From Gammaproteobacteria bacterium (GTDB lineage Bacteria; Pseudomonadota; Gammaproteobacteria; Pseudomonadales; Azotimanducaceae), in assembly GCA_027297435.1 (NCBI GenBank), contig JAPUIA010000048.1, positions 1 to 61,372 of the forward strand: a stretch of DNA of 61,372 nucleotides. The letters run 5' to 3'. The number at the start of each line of letters is the position of its first letter. Positions within the stretch are counted from its first letter, which is position 1. The notes under the pieces were generated by a model, which was not told the origin of the DNA, made no database searches, and saw only the letters and a list, made by a program, of their open reading frames with translations. The position numbers and the translations under genes were made by a program. Positions 17,556 to 27,072 of the stretch are shown here, piece after piece.

Positions 17556-18704
17556 ATGTTTGAATTGGTAGACAGTGCGCCCCAGAGCGCTGTGATCAAG
17601 GTGATCGGTGTCGGCGGCGGCGGCGGCAATGCCGTGCAACACATGCTTTCCAAGAATGTCGACGGTGTGGACTTCATTGCTGCCAACACAGATGCGCAAG
17701 CGTTGAAAAACCTCGATGCCAAAACCATCCTGCAGATCGGCAGTTCCATCACCAAAGGTCTCGGTGCGGGTGCCAACCCGGATATCGGGCGCCAGGCGGG
17801 GCTCGAGGATCGAGATCGTATTTCCGAGGTACTCGCAGGTGCCGATATGGTGTTCATCACCGCGGGCATGGGTGGTGGTACCGGCACCGGTGCGGCGCCC
17901 ATCGTTGCGCAAGCGGCTAAAGAGATGGGCATACTCACCGTTGCGGTGGTCACGCGACCATTCAAGTTCGAAAAGCGTAGCGAAATCGCCGACCGTGGCA
18001 TTCGCGAGCTGTCCGAATGTGTGGACTCGTTGATTACGATCCCGAATGAAAAACTGCTCGTGGTGTTGGGCGAGCGCACCAGCATGCTGGATGCGTTTGC
18101 CGCGGCAAACGACGTTTTGTTGGGCGCCGTGCAAGGCATCGCCGATCTCATCATCCGTCCCGGCATGATCAATGTCGACTTTGCCGACGTACGCACGGTG
18201 ATGTCGGAGATGGGCATGGCGATGATGGGTACCGGACGGTCGTCCGGCGAGAATCGGGCCCGCGATGCAGCCGAATCGGCAATGCGCAGTCCGCTGTTGG
18301 AAGATGTGGATCTTCACGGCGCGCGCGGCATCCTCGTCAACGTGACCGCGGGGCCAGATCTCAACATCGGTGAGTTCACGGATGTCGGCAACATCGTGGA
18401 CGAATTCGCCTCGGAACACGCAACCGTCGTTGTAGGCACCGTGATCGATCCCGATATGGGTGAAGATCTCAAGGTAACCGTCGTCGCGACCGGTCTTGGG
18501 GAGCAGCATCGACCGAACGTCATCGTGGACAACACGCTCACCAGGCAGGTCATGGACGGCCAGGTGGACTACGCAAAATTGGACCGGCCTGCCTACGCGC
18601 GCCACAATGCCGCCTTGGCCGAAGATACGCTTGCGGATGGCGCGGCCGATCAGGACCTGGAGTATCTCGATATACCGGCGTTCTTGCGGCGCCAGGCCGA
18701 CTGA
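17556..18704 (+). CDS. ftsZ: cell division GTPase FtsZ
   Basis: This tubulin homologue of 382 residues polymerises into the Z ring. The GTP-binding tubulin signature GGGTGTGAAP is near residue 108, with VIGVGGGGGNAVQHM at the N-terminus. The C-terminal peptide DLEYLDIPAFLRRQAD is the docking site for FtsA and ZipA. CAGGAG precedes the ATG by about nine bases, and the gene follows ftsA after 15 bases. Confidence 0.98.
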   Translation: MFELVDSAPQSAVIKVIGVGGGGGNAVQHMLSKNVDGVDFIAANTDAQALKNLDAKTILQIGSSITKGLGAGANPDIGRQAGLEDRDRISEVLAGADMVFITAGMGGGTGTGAAPIVAQAAKEMGILTVAVVTRPFKFEKRSEIADRGIRELSECVDSLITIPNEKLLVVLGERTSMLDAFAAANDVLLGAVQGIADLIIRPGMINVDFADVRTVMSEMGMAMMGTGRSSGENRARDAAESAMRSPLLEDVDLHGARGILVNVTAGPDLNIGEFTDVGNIVDEFASEHATVVVGTVIDPDMGEDLKVTVVATGLGEQHRPNVIVDNTLTRQVMDGQVDYAKLDRPAYARHNAALAEDTLADGAADQDLEYLDIPAFLRRQAD

Positions 18705-19005
18705 AACGTCTTTGCGTGATTGGCTATCGGCATTCGGGCCTGGCAGCGTCTTTTCAACACGCTGCTGGGTCGGGGCGAAAACAAGACGCTACGTGGTCGA
18801 ACGGTTCGGCTGGGGCCGGGCCGCCGATACGTTCGAAATCGGGAAACAAACTGTAACAAAACTGTGACCGCGTGCCGTAGTTCGACATGGACGCGTTTGT
18901 TAGTATCCGCGCCCTGCCGCGCGCTTGGCCTCGTATAGAGGGGCAGCAGCGTACCTTGAAACCGCCATGGTGAAATCACGTCGATAATAAGAATCCCAAG
19001 ACTCA
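18705..19005. other. ftsZ-lpxC intergenic region
   Basis: The 301 bases carry no credible gene. A near-repeat ACTGTAACAAAACTGTGAC lies at about 18850-18868. A TAGTAT box at 18901 could be a -10 for lpxC, but no correctly spaced -35 is visible, so I do not call a promoter. No terminator with a T-run follows ftsZ. Confidence 0.5.
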
Positions 19006-19932
19006 ATGACAGATCAGCTCAAGCAACGCACCCTCAAAAACGTCATCCGGGCAACCGGCGTTGGCCTGCATACGGGCGAGAAGGTTTACATTGCGGTGTG
19101 TCCCGCGCCGATCGACGCAGGCATCGTATTCGTGCGCAACGACCTCGATGAGCCGGTGAGTATCCCGGCGAAAGCCGAAAACGTGGGCGACACCACGTTG
19201 GCGACCACGCTGACCGACGGCCATGTTGAAATTGCCACGATCGAGCACTTGATGTCGGCCTTTGCGGGGCTCGGTATCGACAACGCGACGGTAGAAGTCA
19301 GTGCGCCGGAACTTCCTATCATGGACGGTAGTGCAGCGCCTTTCGTGTTCTTGTTGCAGTCCGCGGGCATCGAGGAGCAGGCGGCGGCGAAGAAGTTCTT
19401 GAGAATCACCAAGCCGGTCAAATACACGCAAGGTGACATCGTTGCCGAGCTGAGACCGTATGACGGGTTTCGCTTGGAGTACACGTTGCTGTACGACCAT
19501 CCGGTGTTTAAGAAACATGTCAAAACCGCGAGCGTCGAGTTTTCTACGATGACCTTCGTCAAGGAGGTTAGCCGCGCACGCACGTTCGGATTTTTGGCCG
19601 ATTACGAAAAGCTGCGCTCGATGAATCTCGCACGTGGCGGCAGCTTGGACAACGCCGTGGTAGTGGACGACTACCGCATACTCAACGATGAGGGTTTGCG
19701 TCTCGAGGACGAGTTCGCCAAGCATAAGATTCTCGACGCCATTGGCGATCTGTACCTATTGGGATACAGCCTGATTGGAGAGTTTTGCGGCTTCAAGTCG
19801 GGCCATGGCCCCAACAATGCGCTCATCAGAGAGCTCCTGAGGCAGCCCGACGCCTACGAGATTGTGACCTTCGAAGATGACCAGGCGCCAATCACCTATT
19901 CGCGCCCCGTGTTGGCGGGAGCATCCACCTAA
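19006..19932 (+). CDS. lpxC: UDP-3-O-acyl-GlcNAc deacetylase LpxC
   Basis: This zinc enzyme of 308 residues carries out the committed step of lipid A synthesis. The zinc ligands are visible as H81 ([10 protein letters not shown]), H240 and D244 ([10 protein letters not shown]), and H267 in FKSGHGPNN is the catalytic acid/base. The start [17 protein letters not shown] is typical. The length and all motifs are normal. It ends the dcw-lpxC block and converges on dciA. Confidence 0.97.
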   Translation: MTDQLKQRTLKNVIRATGVGLHTGEKVYIAVCPAPIDAGIVFVRNDLDEPVSIPAKAENVGDTTLATTLTDGHVEIATIEHLMSAFAGLGIDNATVEVSAPELPIMDGSAAPFVFLLQSAGIEEQAAAKKFLRITKPVKYTQGDIVAELRPYDGFRLEYTLLYDHPVFKKHVKTASVEFSTMTFVKEVSRARTFGFLADYEKLRSMNLARGGSLDNAVVVDDYRILNDEGLRLEDEFAKHKILDAIGDLYLLGYSLIGEFCGFKSGHGPNNALIRELLRQPDAYEIVTFEDDQAPITYSRPVLAGAST

Positions 19933-19952
19933 GCGTGAACCAGTTCACGCTT
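19931..19952. terminator. bidirectional hairpin between lpxC and dciA
   Basis: A perfect 10-bp stem (AAGCGTGAAC / GTTCACGCTT, 2-base loop) overlaps the lpxC stop and lies between convergent genes. It lacks a T-run, so intrinsic termination is uncertain. Confidence 0.4.
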
Positions 19953-19973
19953 CGCTTAAGCTGAACCTACGTC

Positions 19974-20315
19974 TCAACTCTCTTGTACTCCGTTCGGGAT
20001 AATCGTCTCGCTGTGTGAGATCTTGATTTTGAGCGCCGTGACGTGCTGAAAGTGCCCTAAAACGGTGAGTTTTGGCAAGAGCTCAGGTACCAAGAAGCGC
20101 AGCCGGGTTGCCGTAGCTCCGTTGCTACAGAGGATCACCAAGGCGTTCCCGCGAACCGCCGACACGCGACAATCGCGTGCGAGCGGATCTGGCAGGATGG
20201 CCCGAAGTTCTCGGGTCCAAGCGTCTTGATCGGCGGCTTGGCGGAGTAGGCGCTGAAGAGGAGTGAAGCGTTTGTGGCCTTCGGTCAAAAGATCGTCTAT
20301 CTTAAGTTTGGACAC
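19974..20315 (-). CDS. dciA: DciA-like DUF721 protein (replicative helicase loader/operator)
   Basis: This small basic protein of 113 residues has the DUF721 pattern: a short helical N-terminus (FTPLQRLLRQAADQDAWTREL) and a KH-like segment with CRVSAVRGNALVILCSNGATATRLRFLVPELL. DciA proteins load or assist DnaB helicase in bacteria without DnaC. Its place between lpxC and secA, next to an M23 peptidase, matches pseudomonads. The function is inferred from family and neighbourhood. It is transcribed opposite to both neighbours. Confidence 0.82.
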   Translation of the reverse strand: MSKLKIDDLLTEGHKRFTPLQRLLRQAADQDAWTRELRAILPDPLARDCRVSAVRGNALVILCSNGATATRLRFLVPELLPKLTVLGHFQHVTALKIKISHSETIIPNGVQES

Positions 20316-20429
20316 TTACGGTTTTCTTCCCACTCAGAGATCGAGACGAATTGACGGGTCGCGTTTACGGCTCGCGGTTCAGGTTGAGAGAATGGACGCT
20401 GGACATGGGAACATAATAAGAACTCGGCC

Positions 20430-21344
20430 GTGAAGATCATACTGGTTAGAGAAAGCGGTGACTCAAAGGCGATTCGACTGAGCCGTCGTTTGGCGGTTGC
20501 GGGCCTATTTGTCGGCCTTTTGGGCGTTGCCGCAACCAGCAACTACCTATACGCGTACCTCACCACCGATCAGGTGGATTCTCGCGTCATCGAGCAGTGG
20601 CGGCAACGTCTCGCCGCGCAGGATGCACGCGTACACGAGATCGAGAGTCGGTCGGCCGCCGAAAGTGAAGCGGTGGGTCGCCAGCTCGCCCAGATGCAGG
20701 CCAGGTTGTGGCGTATGGAAGCCTTGGGCGCGCGCGTGGCCGAAGTGGCGGAAATCGATGCCGGCGAGTTCAGTTTCAACACGCCGGCACCGCAAGGTGG
20801 CCCGACGAGTTCGACGGAAAAGATTCTGCAATGGCCGGATCTGCGGGCGAGTCTGGATGAGCTGGCGTATGCGATCCGCAATCGGGAAACCGAGCTCGAG
20901 ATCTTGGAGTCCTTACTGGTCGATCAAGAATACCGCGAAGCGGTGGAGTTGACCGGTCGCCCGGTGAAGTGGGGCTGGACGTCTTCGCCTTACGGTAAAC
21001 GGGTCGATCCCATTAGCGGCAAGATGGGGTGGCACGCAGGGGTCGACTTCGCCGGTCGCGACGGTTCCGAGGTGATCGCCATTGCCAGTGGCGTGGTGGT
21101 GTATGCAGGTCCTCGGTCGGGGTTCGGCAAGATGGTGGAGATCAATCATGGGGACGGTTACGTCACCCGCTATGCTCACCACAAGGCGGTAGGCGTCGAA
21201 GTCGGTGACATCGTCAAGAAGGGAGAAACCGTCGGCAGCATGGGTAGCTCCGGGCGTTCTACGGGCCCCCACGTGCACTTCGAGGTGCTCAGGAACGGAA
21301 GACACGTAGATCCTGCGAGATATGTCGCCCGACGTCGAACCTAG
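20430..21344 (+). CDS. M23 (LytM-type) metallopeptidase, membrane-anchored
   Basis: This 304-residue protein has a cytoplasmic N-terminus, one transmembrane helix (about 21-44), a coiled-coil-like segment (50-165) and a C-terminal LytM domain. The zinc and catalytic residues are intact: H202 and D206 in WHAGVD, H281 and H283 in GPHVHFEV. An active endopeptidase that cuts peptide crosslinks in peptidoglycan is therefore likely. The gene occupies the same slot as the M23 gene between dciA and secA in Pseudomonas. GTG start; it is divergent from dciA by 114 bases. Confidence 0.9.
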   Translation: MKIILVRESGDSKAIRLSRRLAVAGLFVGLLGVAATSNYLYAYLTTDQVDSRVIEQWRQRLAAQDARVHEIESRSAAESEAVGRQLAQMQARLWRMEALGARVAEVAEIDAGEFSFNTPAPQGGPTSSTEKILQWPDLRASLDELAYAIRNRETELEILESLLVDQEYREAVELTGRPVKWGWTSSPYGKRVDPISGKMGWHAGVDFAGRDGSEVIAIASGVVVYAGPRSGFGKMVEINHGDGYVTRYAHHKAVGVEVGDIVKKGETVGSMGSSGRSTGPHVHFEVLRNGRHVDPARYVARRRT

Positions 21345-21400
21345 GTAGGAGCGGCTTTAGCCGCGAAGTGAGGCGTAGCCGAGCGGTCTCGCCGCGCCTG
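21345..21400 (+). repeat. intact REP repeat
   Basis: GTAGGAGCGGCTTTAGCCGCG starts at 21345, directly after the M23 peptidase stop, and is followed by an AGGCG/CGCCT hairpin with the CGTAGCCGAGCGG tail seen at 1163-1289. This intact copy serves as the empty-site reference for the IS110 insertion. Confidence 0.8.
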
Positions 21401-21448
21401 AACACCGTCTTGCCATGCTAACATTCGCCCTTTTCTAGACCCCCAAAG

Positions 21449-24190
21449 ATGCTTGGTAAACTGATCCGTGCCGTTTTCGGCACCAAAAACAGTCGCGAGC
21501 TCAAACGCATGGGGAAGATCGTTGACCAGATCAACGTGCTCGAACCCCAATTCGAAACCCTGCAGCAGGACGAGCTCAAAACCTTCACTGAGACGCTCAG
21601 ACAACGTTTCTCTTCGGGAGAGAGCCTCGATGAGCTTCTTCCTGAGGCGTTTGCAGTAGTTCGAGAATCGGCGCGACGCTCCAAGAACATGCGACCCTTC
21701 GACGTTCAGCTAATCGGCGGCATCACGCTGCACGAAGGCCGCATCGCCGAGATGCGTACGGGCGAGGGCAAGACCCTAGTTGCCACCCTACCCGCATACC
21801 TCAACGCGATGTCCGGCCAGGGCGTGCATATCGTGACGGTCAATGACTATCTCGCTCGCCGTGACGCAGGTTGGATGGGACCGATCTATGCGTACTTGGG
21901 ATTGACGGTCGGTGTCATTCAGTCGGGGCAAAACCCGATCGAGAAGCGTGAGGCGTATAAGGCCGATATCACCTACGGAACCAATAACGAGTTCGGCTTC
22001 GATTATCTGCGGGACAACATGGCGTTTGCGCTCGAAGACAAGTTTCAGCGCGATTTGACCTATGCCATCGTCGATGAGGTGGACTCCATCTTGATCGATG
22101 AGGCGCGCACCCCTTTGATCATCTCCGGCCCTGCGGAAGAAAATACCGAGCTGTACAAGAAAATGAACAAGCTCGCGCCGGGCTTGAAGCAGCAACAACC
22201 CGGTGAGAAACCCGAAGATCCACCGCTCGTGGAAGGCGATTACTTGGTCGATGAGAAAAACCGTCAAGTTGAACTCACGGAGCGTGGTCATGCGCTGGTC
22301 GAGGAGCGGCTCGAGCGGATGGGGCTCCTGGATGCCGACGACAGCCTGTATTCGGCGAGCAATCTGAATCTATTGCATCACGTCCACGCGGCACTCAAAG
22401 CACATGGCCTCTTCAAACGCGACGTCGACTACATGGTGGCCGACAACGAGATCGTGATAGTCGATGAACACACCGGGCGTGCCATGCCGGGCCGGCGTTG
22501 GTCGGAGGGCATCCACCAAGCCGTCGAGGCCAAAGAGGGCGTGCCGATTCAAAACGAAAGTCAGACGCTGGCCTCGACCACGTTCCAGAATTACTTCCGG
22601 ATCTACGAAAAACTGGCTGGCATGACGGGCACAGCGGATACGGAGGCCTTCGAGTTTCGTCAAATTTATAACCTCGACGTCGTGGTGATACCGACCCACA
22701 TGCCAATGGTTCGGGAAGATCACAACGACTTGGTGTATCTCACCATCGAGGAGAAGTACGACGCGATCGTCGAGGACATCAACGATTGTATGGCGTCGGG
22801 TCAACCGGTGCTGGTAGGCACTGCATCCATCGAGTCATCCGAGCGCCTCTCGGCGGAACTCAAGAACCGCAAGATCGAACACAACGTCTTGAATGCCAAG
22901 CAGCACGAGCGGGAAGCCGACATCATTGCGCAGGCGGGCAGTCCGGGCGCGGTGACGATTGCCACCAACATGGCTGGACGTGGCACCGACATTGTCTTGG
23001 GTGGTAGTTGGGAAACCGAGGTCGACCAGCTCGACCAGGCAGACGAATCGGCGATCGAGAAACTGAAGACAGATTGGCAAGCGCGGCACGATCGCGTCAT
23101 CGAAGCCGGCGGTTTGCACATTGTCGGCACCGAACGGCACGAGTCGCGCCGTATCGACAACCAACTTCGCGGTCGTTCCGGCCGCCAGGGCGATCCGGGC
23201 TCGTCGCGCTTTTATCTGTCCATCGAAGACAACTTGATGCGCATATTCGCATCGGACCGGGTGCGCAGCATCATGCAGTCGATCGGACTCGAAAAAGGCG
23301 AAGCGATCGAGCACCGGATGGTGAACAACGCCATCGAAAAAGCCCAACGTAAGGTCGAAGGACACAACTTCGACATTCGTAAGAATCTGCTGGAGTTCGA
23401 TAACGTATCCAACGACCAGCGCCAGATCATCTATCAACAGCGTCGCGATCTCATGGCGACGGAGGACATCTCGGATACCATCGAAGGCATTCGCGAAGAG
23501 ATCGTCTATGACGTCGTTAGCGAGTACATCCCGCCGCAAAGCGTCGAAGAGCAGTGGGACATCGAGGGCTTGGAACAGGCGCTAGGTAGCGAGTTTGCGA
23601 GCCAACAACCGCTACGTAGTTGGCTCGAAGATGACGACTCTCTCAACGAAGATAGTTTGAGCCTGAAGATCCTGCAGCAGGTTGAACAGGAGTACGCGGC
23701 CAAGGAGCGGGACTGGTCGGCTCATGGAGTCGACATGCGGTTGGTCGAGAAGCAGATCATGCTGCAGATACTCGATCAGCGTTGGAAAGAACATCTGGCG
23801 GCCATGGACTACCTGCGCCAGAGCATTCACCTACGTGCCTATGCCCAGAAGCAACCGAAACAAGAGTACAAACGCGAGTCGTTTGAATTGTTTCAAGAGC
23901 TGCTCTACAACATCAAGCGCGACGTTGTGAAGCTGTTGTCGCGGGTTCAGATCGAATTGCCCAACGCGGCTGAGGAAACCGAGCGCAGGCGGCGCGAAGA
24001 GGCAGAGAAACGCATGCGTTTTTCGCATGCTGCATCGTCTGCGCTGGCCGATGGTGATGCGCCCCAGGTTCAACGGGACGGCAACAAACCACAAACGTTT
24101 GTGCGAAGTGAACGCAAGATAGGGCGCAACGAACGCTGTCCCTGCGGCTCTGGCAAGAAGTTCAAGCACTGTCACGGCAAAGCCGCGTAA
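21449..24190 (+). CDS. secA: preprotein translocase ATPase SecA
   Basis: This 913-residue motor drives Sec-dependent export. Walker A region [19 protein letters not shown], the DEAD-like [20 protein letters not shown], the helicase-2 motif [13 protein letters not shown] and [19 protein letters not shown] are all present. The C-terminal zinc-binding tail [15 protein letters not shown] that contacts SecB is intact. The length is typical for gammaproteobacteria. The Shine-Dalgarno before ATG 21449 is weak. Confidence 0.98.
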   Translation: MLGKLIRAVFGTKNSRELKRMGKIVDQINVLEPQFETLQQDELKTFTETLRQRFSSGESLDELLPEAFAVVRESARRSKNMRPFDVQLIGGITLHEGRIAEMRTGEGKTLVATLPAYLNAMSGQGVHIVTVNDYLARRDAGWMGPIYAYLGLTVGVIQSGQNPIEKREAYKADITYGTNNEFGFDYLRDNMAFALEDKFQRDLTYAIVDEVDSILIDEARTPLIISGPAEENTELYKKMNKLAPGLKQQQPGEKPEDPPLVEGDYLVDEKNRQVELTERGHALVEERLERMGLLDADDSLYSASNLNLLHHVHAALKAHGLFKRDVDYMVADNEIVIVDEHTGRAMPGRRWSEGIHQAVEAKEGVPIQNESQTLASTTFQNYFRIYEKLAGMTGTADTEAFEFRQIYNLDVVVIPTHMPMVREDHNDLVYLTIEEKYDAIVEDINDCMASGQPVLVGTASIESSERLSAELKNRKIEHNVLNAKQHEREADIIAQAGSPGAVTIATNMAGRGTDIVLGGSWETEVDQLDQADESAIEKLKTDWQARHDRVIEAGGLHIVGTERHESRRIDNQLRGRSGRQGDPGSSRFYLSIEDNLMRIFASDRVRSIMQSIGLEKGEAIEHRMVNNAIEKAQRKVEGHNFDIRKNLLEFDNVSNDQRQIIYQQRRDLMATEDISDTIEGIREEIVYDVVSEYIPPQSVEEQWDIEGLEQALGSEFASQQPLRSWLEDDDSLNEDSLSLKILQQVEQEYAAKERDWSAHGVDMRLVEKQIMLQILDQRWKEHLAAMDYLRQSIHLRAYAQKQPKQEYKRESFELFQELLYNIKRDVVKLLSRVQIELPNAAEETERRRREEAEKRMRFSHAASSALADGDAPQVQRDGNKPQTFVRSERKIGRNERCPCGSGKKFKHCHGKAA

Positions 24191-24197
24191 AGGCCAT

Positions 24198-24366
24198 GGG
24201 CACCTCTAGTAGCCTCTCCGCGTTACCAGCAAGGCGCAACCACGCAAGACATATCCGATATATCGGTTCCAACGCGGCTACGCCCGCAAGCAGGCGCGGG
24301 CGCAGAGTCACGGCCCCCCGAAGTTTTGCGCCAACGCAGGCTCGCGATAGGTCATTAGAGGTGCCC
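24198..24366. mobile_element. MITE-like repeat, copy B (169 bp)
   Basis: The left end GGGCACCTCTAGTAGCCTCT and the right end read inward, GGGCACCTCTAATGACCTAT, are inverted repeats and match the ends of the copy at 3946-4292. Internal matches (GCAAGGCG, TCCAAC-GGCTACG, CGCGATAGGTCATT-AGAGGTGCC) show that the two share descent, B being shorter. The right end abuts argJ and contributes AGAGGTG as its Shine-Dalgarno. No coding capacity is seen. Confidence 0.75.
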
Positions 24367-24368
24367 TC

Positions 24369-25592
24369 GTGGCGGTCAACCTGCCTGGGCTAGACAGACT
24401 GCTGCCCGTGCCCGGTGTTCGACTGGGCACGGCTTGTGCGGGTATCAAGCACCTTGACCGCGATGATCTAGCGTTGCTGGTGCTTGACCCGGGTACGACG
24501 GTGTCGGCCGTCTTTACCCAAAGCGGGTTCCGGGCGGCTCCTGTAGAGGTCGCGGAAAGCCGCATCCGCGAAGGCCAGCCGCGGGTACTCCTGATCAATA
24601 GCGGCAACGCCAACGCGGCGACCGGCGAACCGGGGGTAGCCGACGCGCGCGAACTATGCGATCACGCGGCACGACGGCTCGGCGACGGCCTCGGCGGCGA
24701 GCAGGTGCTGCCATTCTCCACCGGCGTCATAGGTGAGCGGCTGCCGGTCGACGCTATCCGCCGAGGCATCGATAGCACGGCCACGGCACTTTCGGGCGAT
24801 GGTTGGGCCGCTGCCGCGACCGCTATCATGACCACCGACACGGGGCCCAAAGCGGTGTCGAAGCGTATTCGAATCGAGGACGCCGAGGTTTGCATCACCG
24901 GCATGGCAAAGGGTTCGGGTATGCTCAAGCCGGACATGGCCACGCTCCTGGCCTTTATCTGCTGTGATGCAGGCATCTGCAAGGTCGCGTTGGATAAACT
25001 CACCCGCGAAGTCGCCAGCAACTCTTTCAACCGCGTGACCATCGATGGCGACACCTCGACCAACGATGCCTTTGTGATTGCTGCAACGGGTGTTGCAGAT
25101 CATCGGGTCATCGAACAGGCCGGTGAGAGCTACGACGCATTGCGCTCCGGCCTCGAGACAGTGGCGTGTGAACTGGCACAACGCATCGTGCGCGACGGTG
25201 AAGGTGCAACCAAGTTCGTCACTGTGCGTGTCACCGGCGGCTCGACCGAGACGGAATGTTTAGCAGTCGCCTACACGATCGCCGAGTCGCCGCTCGTGAA
25301 GACGGCGATTTTCGCCGGTGATCCAAATTGGGGGCGCTTTTGCATGGCGATCGGTCGTGCCGGTATCGCTGACCTGGATTCGGGCAAGGTTTCATTGAGC
25401 CTCGACGATGTGGTCGTAGCCCGAGGCGGCTTGGTTGCGGAGGACTATGTTGAGGCCGCCGCTGCCGAAGTCATGGCGCGGGACGAGTACGCGGTCAACG
25501 TCGATCTCGGCAGAGGTGATAGCAAAGCCGTAGTGTGGACCTCGGACCTATCTTACGAATACGTGCGCATCAACGCCGAATACCGCACCTAG
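24369..25592 (+). CDS. argJ: bifunctional glutamate N-acetyltransferase / ornithine acetyltransferase ArgJ
   Basis: This 407-residue enzyme recycles the acetyl group in arginine synthesis, moving it from N-acetylornithine to glutamate. The self-cleavage site is visible as KPDMATLLAF, with T192 as the N-terminal nucleophile of the beta chain. GVTIDGDTSTND-like VTIDGDTSTNDAF and GDPNWGRFCMAIGRAG are family signatures. The GTG at 24369 has AGAGGTG five bases upstream, provided by the inserted repeat. The gene follows secA, as in Pseudomonas. Confidence 0.95.
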   Translation: MAVNLPGLDRLLPVPGVRLGTACAGIKHLDRDDLALLVLDPGTTVSAVFTQSGFRAAPVEVAESRIREGQPRVLLINSGNANAATGEPGVADARELCDHAARRLGDGLGGEQVLPFSTGVIGERLPVDAIRRGIDSTATALSGDGWAAAATAIMTTDTGPKAVSKRIRIEDAEVCITGMAKGSGMLKPDMATLLAFICCDAGICKVALDKLTREVASNSFNRVTIDGDTSTNDAFVIAATGVADHRVIEQAGESYDALRSGLETVACELAQRIVRDGEGATKFVTVRVTGGSTETECLAVAYTIAESPLVKTAIFAGDPNWGRFCMAIGRAGIADLDSGKVSLSLDDVVVARGGLVAEDYVEAAAAEVMARDEYAVNVDLGRGDSKAVVWTSDLSYEYVRINAEYRT

Positions 25593-25615
25593 CAGACTTA
25601 GCGGCCGGGCCGACC

Positions 25616-25807
25616 CTACTCAGACCCCAAATATCGGTCGTCGTACACCTGTTGTTCGGGAAGCGTGTACTGCTCATCAGCCCAAGCGCCCAAGTCGATC
25701 AGCTTGCAACGATCCGAACAGAACGGCCGGTGCTCGTTCTTGCGCGTCCACTTGACGAAGTTACCGCAGGTTGGGCAGGCGAGAATGCGCGGGGTGGTCT
25801 CAGTCAT
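25616..25807 (-). CDS. yacG: DNA gyrase inhibitor YacG, zinc-binding
   Basis: This 63-residue protein has the four-cysteine zinc site: C11 and C14 in ACPTCGN, C30 and C34 in FCSDRCK, followed by [12 protein letters not shown], the YacG signature. In Escherichia coli YacG binds GyrB and inhibits gyrase. It is normally the last gene of a pilD-coaE-(zapD)-yacG group; here it lies 393 bases downstream of pilD, and the intervening genes are absent. Confidence 0.9.
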   Translation of the reverse strand: MTETTPRILACPTCGNFVKWTRKNEHRPFCSDRCKLIDLGAWADEQYTLPEQQVYDDRYLGSE

Positions 25808-25881
25808 AGTCTAGTCGGCCTTGATAAAGGGCTTGAGCATAGAAGACATCTATACTTATCGTCGAATTACCAGCGTGGAAA

Positions 25882-26111
25882 TTGCAAGGTTTTAACGGGT
25901 TTCCCGCTAAAACCTTGCAATATGCAGCGGCCGACTTGCAGGGCATGGGTCCCCCTGTCACAGGGGGCGCCCTGCCGCGAGCGAAGCTCGGCGCGAGCCG
26001 GTCGTGTTGCAAGCAACACTTACGGCAGTTTGGGCTTGCCCAAACTGCAAAGCGCAAACGAAGTTTGAGCCAGGCGACCCCCTAAAAAAGTCCAGGACGG
26101 ACTTTTTAGGG
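25882..26111. repeat. array of seven consecutive hairpins between yacG and pilD
   Basis: Seven inverted repeats follow one another: 25882-25920 (18-bp arms), 25938-25975 (nested), 25979-25989 (GAGC-GAA-GCTC), 26004-26019, 26025-26048 (perfect 11-bp arms, TT loop), 26055-26067 (CAAAC-GAA-GTTTG) and 26080-26111. No gene fits the region: open frames lack family resemblance and run through the palindromes. It lies where coaE is usually found. The last hairpin probably terminates pilD transcription. Confidence 0.7.
26080..26111 (-). terminator. intrinsic terminator downstream of pilD
   Basis: On the minus strand CCCTAAAAAGTCC pairs with GGACTTTTTTAGGG around a GTCCT loop. The A- and T-rich arms make it usable in either direction. 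It is 90 bases beyond the pilD stop. Confidence 0.55.
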
Positions 26112-26200
26112 ACGACTAGTCTAATTGAACCGGCGGCGTTGAGGTCATCAACGCATTGATGGGTCCATCTCAGCAAGTAGGCGACGCTGTAGGACACCCC

Positions 26201-27064
26201 TCAGGCGACCAGGAAAAGCGTGAGTAGGTCGCTGCGCCACATCAACGCGATCCAACCTGCGACGGCCAGGAAGGGTCCGAAAGGGATGGGCTGGTCGCGC
26301 GCAAGCGACTTTGTGAAGATCGACACGAGCGCGAAGACGAGCCCGGCGATGGCGGCGATCAGTATCACCGCTGGCAGCACCTGCCAGCCAAGCCAAGCGC
26401 CGATCGCCGCGTACAACTTGAAATCTCCATACCCCATGCCTTCCTTGCCCGTTAGTAACTTGAAGGCCCAGTAGGTGGACCAGAGAAACAGATAGGCTGC
26501 GATCGCGCCAACGATAGCCGACTGAATATCGGTCATTCCGCCGCCGTACAGGTTGACTGCGAGACCCGCCCAGACCAACGGCAAGGTCATCTGATCGGGA
26601 AGCAGTTGGGTATCGAAATCGATGTAGGTGAGCGCTATCAGCGTGTAGGAGTAGCCTAAAGCAGCAACTCCGAACCACGTGAAGCCGAACGTCGCGATAA
26701 CCACCAAGGTTATGATACCGGTCAGCAACTCCACGATCGGGTAACGCATCGCGATGGTCGCGTTGCAACCGGCGCACTTGCGCTTTAGCAAGAACCAGCT
26801 GACGAGGGGGATATTTTCGCGTGCGGTAATCGCGTGCCCGCAACTCGGGCAACGCGATCTGGGGACGAGGAGGTTAAAGGCTTCTTGTGGAGCGGCGTTT
26901 TCGGTGTCCATTGCGAGCTGCTCGCGCGCTTGTGTGTCCCACTGGCGATTGAGCATGACCGGCAGGCGGTAGATCACGACGTTGAGAAAACTGCCGACCG
27001 CAAGACCGATCCACAGCAGCAGGATGAGGCCGCCCCACCCGAAGTTCAGAAGCGCGTCGAACAA
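26201..27064 (-). CDS. pilD: prepilin peptidase / N-methyltransferase PilD
   Basis: This inner-membrane aspartic protease of 287 residues cleaves and N-methylates type IV prepilins, and usually also type II secretion pseudopilins. The cytoplasmic domain has two Cys pairs (CPSCGH, CAGC). The catalytic aspartates lie in IDFDTQLLPDQ and GYGDFKLYAAIGAWLGWQ (GxGD motif). About seven transmembrane helices are visible. It is the last of pilB-pilC-pilD, eight bases after pilC. gspA and gspB elsewhere in the window suggest it serves two systems. Confidence 0.95.
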   Translation of the reverse strand: MFDALLNFGWGGLILLLWIGLAVGSFLNVVIYRLPVMLNRQWDTQAREQLAMDTENAAPQEAFNLLVPRSRCPSCGHAITARENIPLVSWFLLKRKCAGCNATIAMRYPIVELLTGIITLVVIATFGFTWFGVAALGYSYTLIALTYIDFDTQLLPDQMTLPLVWAGLAVNLYGGGMTDIQSAIVGAIAAYLFLWSTYWAFKLLTGKEGMGYGDFKLYAAIGAWLGWQVLPAVILIAAIAGLVFALVSIFTKSLARDQPIPFGPFLAVAGWIALMWRSDLLTLFLVA

Positions 27065-27072
27065 TTTTGGTG

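Noticed and set aside
18720-18938. 72-codon frame between ftsZ and lpxC
   Set aside because: Basic, compositionally random and without a ribosome site.
25800-26057. 85-codon minus-strand frame between pilD and yacG, possible coaE remnant
   Set aside because: It runs through palindromes and shows no P-loop or other CoaE motif.
25882-26111. Hairpin array considered as a CRISPR array
   Set aside because: The units differ in sequence and length, and there are no regular repeats and spacers.
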